64,000 bases of DNA, from positions 310,001-374,000 of the forward strand of contig VXAZ01000388.1 of NCBI GenBank assembly GCA_013399875.1. The letters are read 5' to 3'. The DNA comes from Gymnorhina tibicen. Taxonomy: Eukaryota > Chordata > Aves > Passeriformes > Artamidae. Below the pieces are notes generated by a model that saw only the letters and a program-made list of their open reading frames with translations, did no database searches and was not told where the DNA came from. Made by a program: the position numbers and the translations under genes. Below, piece after piece: positions 36,421 to 48,305 of the stretch; the stretch's first letter is position 1; the number at the start of each line of letters is the position of its first letter.

Positions 36421-39400
36421 AGCCAGGAGGAGAGTGTTTATTTCTGTTCACTGGACAGCTTATTCAATGCACTTATTGCTTCCATTGTTAGGACTATTAC
36501 TTCGGAAAACACACCGAGACAGAATTAAGTAGGACAGTGAGAGGCTATTCTGTATCAATACTGTCTTATTCTATTCCAATTCCTTCAAGAAAAATGAAAT
36601 GACATGATTTTCACTGTGTAGTGCCATGATTATAAACAACACAAATATATTTATAATTTCAACCTGGGTTTTGTTTATTTGTATGTGGGAATGAAAAAGG
36701 ACAAAAACTGTGCCTGATACACCTTTCCTAAGGGAGGTTTTGTGGGGTGGTTGGAAACACATGTTGCCCAGTGCAGTTCCTCAGGCACCTCCCTTTCCCA
36801 CAAATACGGATCTGTTATCAACAGTTTTATATTTAGAGGTGTGCAAATTGTTCAGTCATGGAATAGGAAACTGGGTCACACTTATTATGGACTCAAAACT
36901 TGCAACCTGTTAGCAAAATGATTTGTCCTACCAAACTTCCTAGGGAGTCACCAGAGGATGTTTCAGCAAACATCTGCCCTGCCCCCGGTAATGAATTCAT
37001 GGCTTTGTGTCATTATCCTGGAAGGATCAGTAATTTTCCAGAGGTCACATATGAAACTCAAGTATTTTGACTGGGCTTTGCTCTCACTTGCAGGTTCACC
37101 CTGCTGTGGTGCCTCAGAAGGAAGATGTGGATTTGTTTATAATTTGTAGCTTTTTGTTCAACCCAACACAAAGCCCTGAAAGCCCTGGTTCTATCTAGAA
37201 AGTAGCACCCTCAGAACAGCGAGGAGCACACCAAGCTGACACCCACATAGCACAGCACAAGCTGGAGAGCAAGGCTTGGGAAAGCTTTATTTGGGAAGCT
37301 GCTATTCTGGATACTGCATCACACCAAAGTGATTTTGCAATGTAGGGTTCTTTCTGGATCAGAAACTTTAATGATATTTCTATTTTTCCCTATAAGTAAT
37401 ATAAATTTGAGAACTATTCAACACCTCCAGTTAGTAATATTGATTCATTGTAAGTACCAGCAGTTGCCAACTAGTAATATTGATTTTGGATAATTCTCAA
37501 TGCTAGTAAGTGAGACAGAACTTGGATTTAGTTCTAACTGGGATTTTTCTAATGCTATGGAATCTTGAGAGCAAAACGTCTCCTGTTGGAATATTGCCAG
37601 AACTAGTGATCACCATAATGAGCCCCTGCAAAGCTTTGAAAACCAGTTTCATCATCAATAGAGAGTGGCCTGAGGGCTGCATTACTATTGCAGTTCTACC
37701 TGCACAAAGGTGTAACACAGAGCTAATCCCCTCTCCAGGCTTTTGCACATGGGGAGTGTTCCTGGGCAGGGATGTTTCCGTGGCTGGGATGTAGTGAGCC
37801 TGCACTCCCTGCTCAGGCTGCAGTGACCCACATTAGGATCTGAGAAGTTACAGTGGTGCCAAGTGAGAACTGAATTTAGCTTCCCTTCTCTCCAGCAGCA
37901 CTGCCTGTAGGTGATTAGAAACGTACTGCACAAAGTTCTTCATTTACAATTTCCCTTCTAAAATAGCTTCGCTTTTGTGGTGCTCTCTTTCACTGTCAGA
38001 ACTGAGCAGACATTTTACCTGCTTCAAGGGGAAGGAAAGATACTCTGCGTGACCCAAATAAAACATTGCAGGCTCCAGGAGCCAGGAAGCAGCTGCCACA
38101 TTGCCTGCAGATATGTCTCCTTGATGAAATGCTGGAGCTTGGTATGGCTGATGATCCAAAAACTGTGCAAAAAAGCAAATCTGCATGATGTCATTGACAC
38201 AGTCTGACTTTTAGAAGTCTGCACATGGGTTTTAAAAAACCCTAATCCGCAAAATATTGAAATAAAGATCACCTGAAGCAACTGTCCAGACCCAACATTT
38301 CATCCCCAGTGAGCCACCATCGTTCTGAGGCAACTCCTGCTGTGGCTCTTGCTCAGACATGAACATTAATGGGTTAGGTTTTACAGCAGCATAAAATGCA
38401 CTGGGATACCTCAAAGGGTGGAAGCTCCTTCCTCTGGAAGCTCCTACAGAGGACCACGCTGCTTGCCTACCTCAGATAAGGAGTAGAGAGTGACCCATTA
38501 TACACTGACAGCTAAAATTCAGCCTGGCATACTGGAAATGAGCCCATGAAAATGGACTTGTCTTTCAGCTGTGGAAAGAACTGTGTGCGCTCACCTGTGC
38601 GGGCAGGGAAGGTGTGTGACAGTACTGGAGCTTGCTGTAACTGCTGCCCCTGTAGAGCCCCAGAGGAGGGGCTGCAGCTGGGGGGACCTGAGCTGGGCCC
38701 TGTCCTTCATCCCCAGCTGAGGTCCCTCTGTGCTGGCTGCAGAGCCAGGGCAGCAGCTCTGTGCAGTACCTTCCACTGACCCAGCACTTTGGCCAACCTG
38801 CTCCGTGAGTAAATCACTTTATTTCCAGGGCTGGCACGTCCAAATTCAGCTCACATCTCCCAAAATAAAGGAGCAGGGCTTTGATAGTGTCCAAACCCAA
38901 CCGTTCCTCTGAGAGGACGATGTTCGATCACCTGTGGTTTAACCTGTTTCACTGACCTCCCATGGCACTGGATGCTTGACTGTGGAGGAAAGTCCTTGTG
39001 AATCATCATGGTGAAGGTGGTGTTGGAATGCTGAATCCTTGTGTAGTCTTTCCAAGAAGAAACCAGAAATATACACCAGGAAATTAAATTTCTTGGAGAG
39101 TAAGATCTGCCAAGGGTTCTGAGAGCCAGGCAGCCTGTGAGACACATGAGCCACCAGAACCTTTTATTATTTCATGTCCTCCCTGTCACCATTGGAGCAA
39201 TACAGCCTTGACATAGAATTGCAGAAAACTATGGAAGAACCAGGAACACATTATTAGTGATATCTGACACTTTGTCACAAAAATACTGGCTTTGTAATCA
39301 GATTCGTGCTCTCACATTGACATCATCTTCCCCTTTATGTCTTGGTTTCTGTACCTTCATATCACAACTGTATCTAAAACAACAGAATCCCAGAAGTTTG

Positions 39401-39899
39401 GTGCTTCCTCTAAGCGGTGCAGCAACACAAATCACCATAGCAATAACCAAACCAGGAAAACAACAGGTCCAACTATCTATTCAACCACCCAACTACCATT
39501 GTAAAGAGTTAGTAGGAAAAAAACTGCTGAATTTTGAGCTGACAGAGAGAGAGAGAGTGCAACAGCAGCCCCTCTGTTGCAGAGCAGGATTTGAATTATG
39601 CTGTGTCTCTCCAGTTCCCAGTAGCCCTCACACCCCACCCAGAGCTCCCTGAAGCCATGTGAAGTTGTGTAACTCTGGGTTAACAGCACACAATGTGCTT
39701 TTGGGGGCTTGTCAAAAACCCTACCGGTAAATACTTTATAGCAGGCTTCTACTGTTCGTTTTGTGGGATGTAAAAGCTTGCAGGGAGGTGGGCAGCAAGT
39801 AAGGAGTGAACCAGCTTGGGCCAGAGTTGTTCAGCAGAGCCAAGTTTGCTTCAAGGCTGCTTTGTTTTCATCTCAGAGCTGCTTTTTCACCAGTTTCTG
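36421..39899. other. Intergenic, no gene recognised
   Basis: The motif AGTAATATTGATT occurs twice 38 bases apart (near 37434 and 37472). Otherwise there are only short unsupported open frames. Confidence 0.5.
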
Positions 39900-39905
39900 T
39901 GAGCA

Positions 39906-40340
39906 GTGGTGAGCTCTGGAGGTCGGCCAGTTCACACCCAGGTACATGGTATTATCAAGAGACTCGCTGGGCTGATTCAACCCTCTGATTATTACCCATT
40001 GTTGATACTCCAGGCTGGCAGTGATGAGATTGAAAAGAAGAGCACCAAGGCAGTTAAAAGGGACTTCAGGGCTCTGGGTAGAGTGGTTGATAGGGCAGGA
40101 GCACAGAGAGTGTTTTGCTCAGTCCCTTGGCTGGCAGGGACAGATGATGAAAGGAAGAGGAGAGCCCACGTTATCAACAAGCGGCTCAAGGGTTGGTGTC
40201 ATCGGCAGAATTTTGGGTTCTTTGATCATGGGGCAATTTTTACAGCACCTGGCCTGCTGGAGCCAGATGGGCTCTGTCTATCTGTTAAGGGCAAAAGGAT
40301 TTTAGCCTTGAACTGGCAGAACTCACTGGGAGGGCTTTAA
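39906..40340 (+). pseudogene. CR1 ORF1 C-terminal part, SGNH-hydrolase (esterase)-like
   Basis: One open frame of about 144 codons. Visible blocks are a strand followed by AGSDEI (the position of the family's G-x-N-D block, here with S in place of N), VKRDFRALGRVVDRAGAQRV, FCSVPWLAG, then a helix with INKRLKGWC, FGFFDHG, and DGLCLSVKGKRILA (the terminal D-x-x-H region, here with no clear H). Known: ORF1 of several CR1/L2-type LINEs carries such an esterase-like domain. The key Asn and His look substituted, so it is probably inactive. The frame stops just before the endonuclease frame begins. The left end is truncated. Confidence 0.65.
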
Positions 40341-40440
40341 ACCAGGTTTGAAGGGGGAAGAGGATGCAACTGGGCTCTCCAGAAGCAAGCCCAAGGGTGG
40401 TGAGCCAGAGTCAGGGGTGAAGCCAGCAGCCCAGCTGCAG

Positions 40441-41099
40441 TGCATGCACACTAATGCCCGCAGCATGGGGAACAAGCAAGAGGAGCTGGAAGCCACAGCA
40501 GCAAAGCTGCGCCATAGTAGCCATCACAGAAACATGGTGGGATGGCTCGTGTGACTGCAGCGCTGCCCTGGATGGCTACAAGCTCTGCAGAAGAGACAGG
40601 AGAGGGAGAAGAGGTGGAGGGGTGGCCCTTTATATGAGGGAGGCTTTTGATGCCATGGAAATTGAAACTAATGATGATAAAGTTGAGTGCTTATGGGTAA
40701 GAATGAAGGGGAAGGCCAACAAGGCCGACATCCTGCTGGAAGTCTGTTATTGACCACCCAGACAGGAAGAAGAGGTGGGTAACTTATTCTACAAGCAGCT
40801 GTAGATCAATGATCATCAGCCCTTGTTCTTGTAGGTGACTTTAACGTACCAGACATCTGCTGGGAACTTAACACAGCAGAGAGGAGGCAATCCAGGAGGT
40901 TCTTGGAGTGTGTGGAGGACAACTTCTTGTGAGTGAGCCCACCAGGGGAGGGACTACACTAGACCTGCTGTTTGCAAATAGAGATGGGCTGGTGGGAGAT
41001 GTGGTGGTTGGTGGCCATCTGGGGCACAGTGATCATGAAATTATAGAATTTTCAATATTTGGTGAAATAAGGAGAGGCATCAATAAAACTTTACACTAG
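40441..41099 (+). pseudogene. CR1 ORF2 endonuclease domain, frameshifted
   Basis: Three pieces in shifting frames match the apurinic-type endonuclease of CR1: MHTNARSMGNKQEELEA, then IVAITETWWD (catalytic Glu) with RRGGGVALYMREAF, then [11 protein letters not shown], and finally GHSDHEIIEF (catalytic Asp-His). A TGA near 40751 and frame changes at about 40500 and 40900 separate them. In an active element this domain nicks target DNA to prime reverse transcription. Confidence 0.85.
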
Positions 41100-41190
41100 A
41101 CTTCTGGAGGGCAGACTTTGGTCTATTCAGGAGAGTTATTCAGAAAGTTCCTTGGGAAGCAGCCCTTAAAAACACAGGAGTCCAGGAAGG

Positions 41191-42448
41191 GTGGGTGTGC
41201 TTCAAAACAGAGATCTTGAGGGCACAGGAACAAACTGTCCCTCTGTGCTGAAAGATGAGTCAACAGGCAAATGTCCAGCCTGGATGGGCAAGGAGCTTAT
41301 GAAGGAACTAAGGAATAAAAAGAGGATGTATCATCTTTGGAGGGAGGGTCAGGTATCTCAGGAAATATTTAAGGGGGTTAGGGCATGTGGAAAAAAAATC
41401 AGACAGGCCAAAGCTCAGTTAGAACTTAATGCGGCAACTTCTATGAAGGATAACAAAAAATGTTTTTACAAATATATTAACGGCAAAAGGAAGGGAAAGA
41501 ACAACCTCCATTCTCTACTGGATGTGGGCGGGAATTTAGTGACCGCAGATGGGGAGAAGGCAGAGGTTTTTAACGCCTCCTTTGCCTTGGTCTTTAGCGG
41601 AAAGACGGTTTGTCCTCAGGACAACTGTCCTCCTGGGCTGGCAGATGGTGTCAGGGAGCAGCATGGTCCCCCTGTTATCCAGGAGGACGCAGTCAGAGAA
41701 CTGCGGAGCTGCTTGGATGTTCATAAATCTATGGGACCAGATGGGATCCATCCCAGGGTGATGAGGGAGCTGGCAGATGAGCTTGCGAAGCCGCTCTCCA
41801 TTGTTTACCAACAGTCCTGGGTCACTGAGAAGCTTCCAGATGACTGGAAGCTGGCCAGTGTGATGCCCATTCACAAGAAGGGTTGGAAGGAGGATCCTGG
41901 AAATTATAGGCCAGTCAGTCTGACCTCAGTACCCGGCAAGGTAATAGAACAGTTTGAGTGCCATCACACAGCACTTACAGAATGGCCAGGGGATCAGACC
42001 CAGCCAGCATGGGTTTATGAGGGGTAGGTCATATTTGACCAACCTGATCTCCTTTTATGACCAGGTGACCCACCTGGTGGATGTGGGAAAGGCTGTGGAT
42101 GTTGTTCATTTGGACTTCAGCAAGGCCTTTGACACTGTCTCGCACAGTAAACTCCTGGAAAAGCTGGCAGCCCACGGCTTGGACAGGAGCACTCTTTGCT
42201 GGGTTAGGAACTGGCTGGGTGGCCGGGCCCAGAGAGTGGTGGTGAATGGTGCTGCATCCAGTTGGTGGCCAGTCACTGGTGGTGTCCCTCAGGGGTCTGT
42301 GCTGGGGCCAGTGCTGTTTAATATTTTTATTGATGACATGGATGAGGGGATTGAGTCTACTATTAGTAAATTTGCAGATGACACTAAGCTGGGAGCATGT
42401 GTCAATCTGTTGGAGGGCTCTGCAAAGAGACCTGAAACAGTTGGATAG
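41191..42448 (+). pseudogene. CR1 ORF2 reverse transcriptase, one frameshift
   Basis: The first frame (41191-42027) carries the linker and RT N-terminus ([38 protein letters not shown]). The second (about 41995-42448) carries [30 protein letters not shown] and the catalytic FADDTKLG block (Phe-Ala-Asp-Asp codons at 42371-42382). Both catalytic regions are intact at residue level. A frame change near 41970-42006 breaks the ORF. Confidence 0.92.
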
Positions 42449-42617
42449 ATGGGCAGAGTCCAATAAGATTAAGTTTAACAAGTCCAAGAGCTGGGTCCTG
42501 CATTTTGGCACAACAACCCCCTGCAACGCTACAGGCTGTGGCTGAACAGTGGCCAGGCAGAAGGGGACCCAGGGGTACTGGTTGACAGACGACTGAACAT
42601 GAGCCAGCTGTGCCCTG

Positions 42618-43196
42618 GTGGCCAAGAAGGCCAAAAGCATCCTGGCCTGTATCAGGAATGGTGTGGCCTGCAGGACCAGGGCAGGGATTCTTCCCCTGTA
42701 CTCAGCACTGGTGAGGCCGCACCTTGAGTGCTGTGTCCAGTTCTGGGCCCCTCAGGTCAGGAAGGACATGGGGACACTTGAACATGTCCAAAGGAGGGTA
42801 ACAAGGCTGGTGAAGGGCTTGGAACACAAGCCCTATGAGGAACGACTGAGGGAGCTGGGGTTGTTTAGCCTGGGGAAAAGAAGACTCACAGGTGACCTCT
42901 ACAACAAAAGAAGACTCAGAGGTGACCTGAGAAGACTCAGAGGTGACCTCTACAACTCCCTGAAAGGTGGTTTTAGCCAGGTGGGAGTTGGTCTCTTTTT
43001 CCAGACAACAACTGACAGAACAAGAGGACACAGTCTCAAGCTACGCCAAGGGAAATTTAGGTTTTATGTTGGGAAAAAGTTTTTTACTGAAAGAGAGATG
43101 AAGTACTGGAATCGCCTGCCCGGGGAGGTGGTGGAGTCACCATCCCTGGATGTGTTTAAAAAAAGATTGGATGTGGCACTCGCTGCCATGGTTTAG
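42618..43196 (+). pseudogene. CR1 ORF2 C-terminal domain with internal tandem repeat
   Basis: An open frame of about 192 codons matches the CR1 C-terminus: [72 protein letters not shown]. Between them, at 42876-42956, the [10 protein letters not shown] segment occurs three times. A frame break near 42450-42617 separates it from the RT. Confidence 0.9.
42876..42956 (+). repeat. Threefold tandem repeat inside the CR1 copy
   Basis: Units AAAAGAAGACTCACAGGTGA.. (42876-42905), AAAAGAAGACTCAGAGGTGA.. (42906-42928) and GAGAAGACTCAGAGGTGACC.. (42929-42956) are nearly identical. Units 1 and 3 end CTCTACAAC, while unit 2 lacks it. Reading frame is kept across the array. Confidence 0.88.
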
Positions 43197-43272
43197 TTGA
43201 GGTGATGTTAGGGCATGGATTGGACTCGGTGATCTTGAAGGTCTCTTCCAGCCTGGTGATTCTGTGATTCCA

Positions 43273-46200
43273 TATTGTCTATTTCCAACAGAAATTCATG
43301 TCAAGTGAATTTTCAAAGTTTAGATCTCCCAACCAAAGCACCATTTGCCTGTTCAAAAGCTTTCATTTGAATATGAAATGTGAGATGTACAAGATGACTT
43401 AGAGGGCTGTACAAAAATCTCTTATCAGCTCAGAAATGAGAAAGTCAAAAAAGTCCATCCAGACAATAGTGCTGGCAGGTTCTGCTTCAACCCTTCCAGA
43501 GTGTGAGGTCATTCTTCCAAGCTGACTTATCATCACTGGAATATCAGTGATTAGGTTTGGACTCCTCCTTTTTCTTCTCCAGGTCATTCTTCTCACCAAC
43601 TGGCATCACCCTTTAGCCTTTGAAAATCTGGCTTCAAATGTGAATTTGGATCAAGGGAGGAAATGACCAGAATATGACCTTGAGGTCATTTTGGTCAATT
43701 TGGTAAATGCATTGAGATGCCCTTTTTGTCTCTACGAACTCCACACATGAAGATGGGAAAACACTTCTCTGAGCTCCAAAAGATTCTGTACAAGCACAGC
43801 ATTTGATGACTTTAAAAACACAGGGGCAGCCAGAAGGATGAGAGAGATGTATGGTAAATATCATTAAAAACGAAAACAAGGCATAGTTAGATGTTGTGGA
43901 CCCCTATCGATATCCCTGCCTGCCTTTCCATGTNTAGAAGAACATTATTTTTCAGTTGCTTTGTTGAGTACTTTTCACATGGTGATGATAAAATCTACAG
44001 ACTGGCAGGGCAGTGTGGAATATTGGCTATAAATTAACACAGGTTGTGAGTTTAGATTTGCAGTATCCTGACCAATAACCTGCAACATCTGCCTGTCCAA
44101 AATAATTCAGTTGTCTTCTGATTGTATTGTTTAAAAACAAAACAACCACCAAAATAAATAAACAAGCAAACAAAAAACCCCAAAACCAAACCCCCCTAGT
44201 TTGCTTCTTCACCGGAAAAAGGAATGTTCTGTAAGTAGTTTCACTGGTTTCTTCCTATGGCAATTCCTAAACGTAATTATATTTACTGACCTCAGGAGTT
44301 TGGTAAAAGGTGACAAGAGGGAGTTATAGAAATACATTATTAGGTATTTCTTTCCAACTTGAGGCAGAAAATTCTCAAAGTCCAATTCTAAATTATGTTT
44401 CTGAGAGTGGTATCATGTTGTGAGTGCAAATTGTTCCCATCTTAAAAAAACAAATAGTCTTTAAAACAAAAATTGGAAGAAAAAGCTGCTTTAGAGATTT
44501 TTCAGTCCAGCATAGCTTTTTTTAACAATCAAATTAAAATAAACCCCACAATGTAGGGTTTTAAATGACAGCAGAAAGTGTTCAAACCATAAATTCATTA
44601 ATATTACACTGTATGGCAGGGAAGTGACTACAGACCTAGTACTTAGTTTATATTATTCCTTGAGGGAACAGAAGTCATTAGGTTGAGAAGTTGGTATTAT
44701 TTTGAGGAAAGTATCCCATGCAGGCTGATTCCTTCAAGTTTGGGGTATGGGATGCAGATTATCCACCACAGAGCACCGGGGGGTTTCTGAGACTGTGAGT
44801 GCATCAAAGTAGGCAATTGTTTTCTGTTTGACCTGAGTATGTTGTGACAAAAGAAATTGCAGTTGGCTTCAATCCTGATTTCACTGTGAAATGGTTTTGG
44901 ATCCCATCTGGTAGAGTGGTGCAGCTCCATCCCCTTCACTGCTGTGATACCCTGCTTTACCTGATGAGGAAACTGCCTGGGCAGTGGGAACTCTGCAGTC
45001 GTGGGGGTGGGGGTGTTTATTCTCTACATTCTCGTACAGAAAGAAGGAAAATAACTCTGCGTGGGCCTTTTGTCCTGGTGATGTGAGTGCATGGGAGTTA
45101 CCTGGGTTTGTGGTGTCTGCACTGGGGGGTGAATCCTAATTTTATTTAGGGTGATAGGTGGCATTATTTGGAGATTGCAGAGGCCATACAGCTTTTCCAG
45201 CTGTGTTCTAGATCCAGGGCTCTCTGCTCTGTGAAAGAATCTGAACCTCTCCCCAAAACTCGACTGCAGCCCTGTGTGGCTCTGGCAGTGGCACAGAAGG
45301 TGTCACTGGCTGGTAATCGCTGTCCATCGCTGTCCTAGTTTGATGGTGGATTTATAATGAACATCTTTAACCTCAGCTTAGCCCAGCCATCTGCTCTGGG
45401 AAGCAAGCTGGCACTTCAAAGCCATTTTCTGCTTCAAGGTGTCTCCTTGTAGTCTTACAAAACAAACAGTGAGTCATCTCCTCCCACCAGGCTACAGCAG
45501 GATTGTAACCCAGCTCAGTGAGGAAAGTCCCTCATGCTGCTGGCTCCAGAGCTGTGTATGACTGAGCACAGGCACCAAACTTAAGCATTTTTGTTTCCCA
45601 GCTGAATCACAGAGGGATGACACACAGATCTCTTGAGGGATGTGAAATGGGTGAGGACTCTGGCCACACACCTACAGGCAACAGGGAAAACCCAGCACTT
45701 ATCCAACTTCCCCAAGCCTTCCTTGGCAGTTCCAGATGAAATTCTCTCCTGATGAAATTCTCTCCCTGCCTGTTCTGTGTCGCCATCATCATAAATTCCT
45801 GAGACTTCGTTCTTAAACTTTCATGGCAACTGTCCATTTTTCTATTTAACAGGATGGCTCAGAAAGGGAAAGTGTCAGTAAGGGCACTCACTTCGTTAAT
45901 GGAAATCATTTTTGAGTTATGAAATTGCTCTCCACCTGCTTTCTGTCAGCAAAAAGGAGTCTTTGTCAAGTCTGCCTTCTATTGCAGCACTAGAAAATTA
46001 GGGACATCCAATCTTAAATGGAAAAGTTTAAGAAGCTTTGTCTCATAAAGTGACGTCTAAGACTTGTCTGTCTTTTATTCCGTGTTCTTTACTAGATGAT
46101 CCCCCCTTCTGCCACCTTCAAACGAAGCGATTTAAAATGGATCGGATATTAAAGCTTTAAGGTCGGGTTTTAAAATAAATGGAATGCTATCAGGACTGTA

Positions 46201-46320
46201 ACAGCAACAGCTGCTGTGTCTGCCAGCTGGACTGTAGACTTAATCACTCCGTCAAATCCCACTTCCCACAGTCCTGCAGTTGTTTTCTCTGCCCTCTCAC
46301 CAAATCCCCAGCACAGACCC
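43273..46320. other. Intergenic, no gene recognised
   Basis: Contains one undetermined base (N at 43934), an A/C-rich low-complexity tract at about 44133-44198 and a 16-bp tandem duplication at 45735-45766 (GATGAAATTCTCTCCT, then GATGAAATTCTCTCCC). Open frames are short and unsupported. Confidence 0.5.
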
Positions 46321-46451
46321 CGCAGAGGGATGCTCCCCGTGGGTCACAGGCGGCTCTGCCGGAGCCGCGCCGGGAGGGATCTCTCCCTGCGGGCTGCCAG
46401 CACGGCACGGACCCTGCACCGAGCCCGCCTTGCCTCGAACGTGCTTCCCGA
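46321..46451. promoter_or_regulatory. Short CpG-rich, GC-rich spot (CpG-island-like)
   Basis: By hand count about 15 CpG dinucleotides fall in 131 bases, whereas the window is otherwise CpG-poor; this is close to the number expected without CpG depletion. No gene start was recognised beside it. Overlapping open frames on both strands here are what GC-rich DNA produces by chance. It could be an unannotated promoter, an enhancer or the GC-rich part of an unknown repeat. Confidence 0.45.
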
Positions 46452-46687
46452 AGGCCCAAAAGCAGGAAGGAACAAGAGCTCAGGCTTTAACCTCTGTAGG
46501 AGCTTCTGTCTCCTGCCTGCAGCCACGAGTAGGAAGGAGCTGCCTCTGTCCCTCCCGGCTCCCCAGCAGGTCTTTGGGAGCCTGGCTTTGGAGGTGTTGG
46601 AAAAGGGCTCCGAAGGCAGAGATCCTGTCTGCTGAGCTGCTGCTTGTCTTCAGAAAAAAGGAACTTCTGTATCACTGCGGATTGAAT

Positions 46688-46712
46688 ATGAACTACGTCA
46701 AATGTAGTTCAT
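46688..46712. repeat. Perfect 9-bp inverted repeat, 7-base loop
   Basis: ATGAACTAC, loop GTCAAAT, then GTAGTTCAT. It lies about 240 bases beyond the CpG-rich spot. There is no T-run or gene end beside it. Confidence 0.8.
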
Positions 46713-47109
46713 GAATGCTGTCACCTTGAAGAAAAAGAACTTGTCCCTGCTCACTCTTAATTCAGCACCGTGGTTCAAAGCACTGCCAGGTACCAGCCAG
46801 TTCACCAGTGAAACAAATTATTTCCAACTGAGTCACCTCAGAAAACAACTTGTGGTTTCAAAATGTCACATTTCTCTCTGACCTTAACTTCACATAAAGT
46901 TTACCAAAAGAGTTTGATATGATTTCCTTTTATGTGAAATTGAATTTTTCACTTAACCGAAGTTTATGTGTCTCTCATTTGGTTAAAAGAGCCACTAGAA
47001 GAAAATTATTTTTAGTGAAACTGAAAAGATCATTTCTCTGATTTGTGCATCAGCTGCCCAATCAAGAACTGATGATTTATTTAGAGCTGAGCTCTCACTG
47101 CCAGCAGTG

Positions 47110-47285
47110 CAGGTAACACAGTGAGCAGCCACAGACATAGCAGTTAACCTCTCTATTGTGTGTTTAACCATCTGTAAAATTGATATGATACTACTTACCT
47201 GCCTGACACAGCTGGACAGAGGCTTAATTTTTAATCAAGCTCCGTTAAAACACTTTGAGCTCATTGTATAAAATATGGACCAAGA
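47110..47285 (+). mobile_element. MIR SINE remnant
   Basis: The sense MIR order is clear: AGTTAACCTCTCTATTGTG, then ACCATCTGTAAAATTGATAT, GATACTACTTACCTGCCTGA, and a tail with TTAAAACACTTTGAGCTC. It corresponds to the MIR blocks TTAACCTCTCTG, CATCTGTAAAATG, AGTACCTACC and TAAAGCRCTT. Confidence 0.75.
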
Positions 47286-48155
47286 AGCAAAATAGTTTTA
47301 TTAGGGTATTAATGCTTCTATAGCTTACATTACGTTCCAAGAGCCATACACAGTGAACTATACCAATGTTCTAGAAATAATATTAAAAAGGAAAGAAAGT
47401 ATCAAGAAGCAGAAGAGATGTACTGGGATGGAGAACAGACTTTGTGACAGTCTAGGGTTCCTTCGTCCCTATTAATTATACATGTGGAGCAACTTGTTAC
47501 TGCATTTCTAAAGACACGTTGACACAGGCTCAGCCCTCTCTCCTGGCCACAGGCTTTTGAATTAATTTAACCCCAGGAGCAGAAGAACTGGACAATGTAG
47601 TTGAAGGCATTTCTATAACAACCAAAGTGGACCAGTGGCAACACAACAGATTTCCTGGGTCTGAGAGAGGCAGTAATGAAACACCTGCGTGGGAGCTGGG
47701 TATGAATAATTTCTGTACGGGGCCCTGGCGTTACATTTCAGGCTGATTGTCCATAGAATATGACCAGGTATTGTTCTCCATGTTGTTTCTCCACCCCCTG
47801 TGCCCTCCAACACTTCCAAAAATAGTGATAAAAGTACTGCATTTTACTAATAAAGTCCTTAAATCCTTCGGAAGTTATGTTAATGGTAAAATATAACTGC
47901 TTATATTTAACAGCCAATGGAAATGGAAACCAACAATTAATTATATTTCAACAGACTGCCTAATATATGCTACAGTATTCAAATCTTCCCTAACATTTTT
48001 AAGCAAATCTGACACTCTGTGTGCTTTGCAGGCACAACCCCCCCAAAAAATTACCTGTAATTACTGTTCATTTCTGCAGCAGTGGAGGGGCAGTGTCTGA
48101 CCTGCAGTTCTGCTCTGGGAAGTGACTGCAACTGTAGTTTTAGGAGGTTTCCTTA
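47286..48155. other. Intergenic, no gene recognised
   Basis: Ordinary AT-rich sequence. No supported element. Confidence 0.5.
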
Positions 48156-48305
48156 TCACAGAATCATGGAATGATTTGGGTTGGGAGGGACCTTAAAGCT
48201 TATCTCATTCCACCCCCTGCCATGGGCAGGGACACCTTCCACTGTCCCACGTTGCTCCAAGCCCCACCCAGCCTGGCCTTGGACACTTCCAGGGATGGGG
48301 CAATG
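48156..48305 (-). mobile_element. CR1 LINE 3' fragment, antisense
   Basis: TCACAGAATCATGGAATGAT, TTGGGTTGGGAGGGACCTTA, then GGACACCTTCCACTGTCCCA and GGCCTTGGACACTTCCAGGG. This is the exact reverse-complement order of a CR1 3' end. The element stops at about 48305. Confidence 0.92.

Larger units (their letters stand above)
39900..43272 (+). mobile_element. Long CR1 LINE, about 3.4 kb, inactive
   Basis: In order: an SGNH-hydrolase-like ORF1 end (39906-40340), apurinic endonuclease (about 40441-41099), reverse transcriptase (about 41191-42448), the ORF2 C-terminus (42618-43196), about 75 bases of 3' UTR, and the CR1 terminus TGATTCTGTGATTC. Several frame changes and stops break ORF2, so the copy is dead. 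It is 5'-truncated somewhere near 39900, and the exact left edge and any target-site duplication are not visible. Most avian CR1 copies are under 1 kb, so this is one of the longer ones. It lies downstream of LRRC38 in the same orientation. Confidence 0.93.

Noticed and set aside
46216..46714. Overlapping open frames of 100-144 codons on both strands
   Set aside because: GC-rich DNA lacks stop codons by chance. Frames on both strands overlap and none has homology I can recognise.
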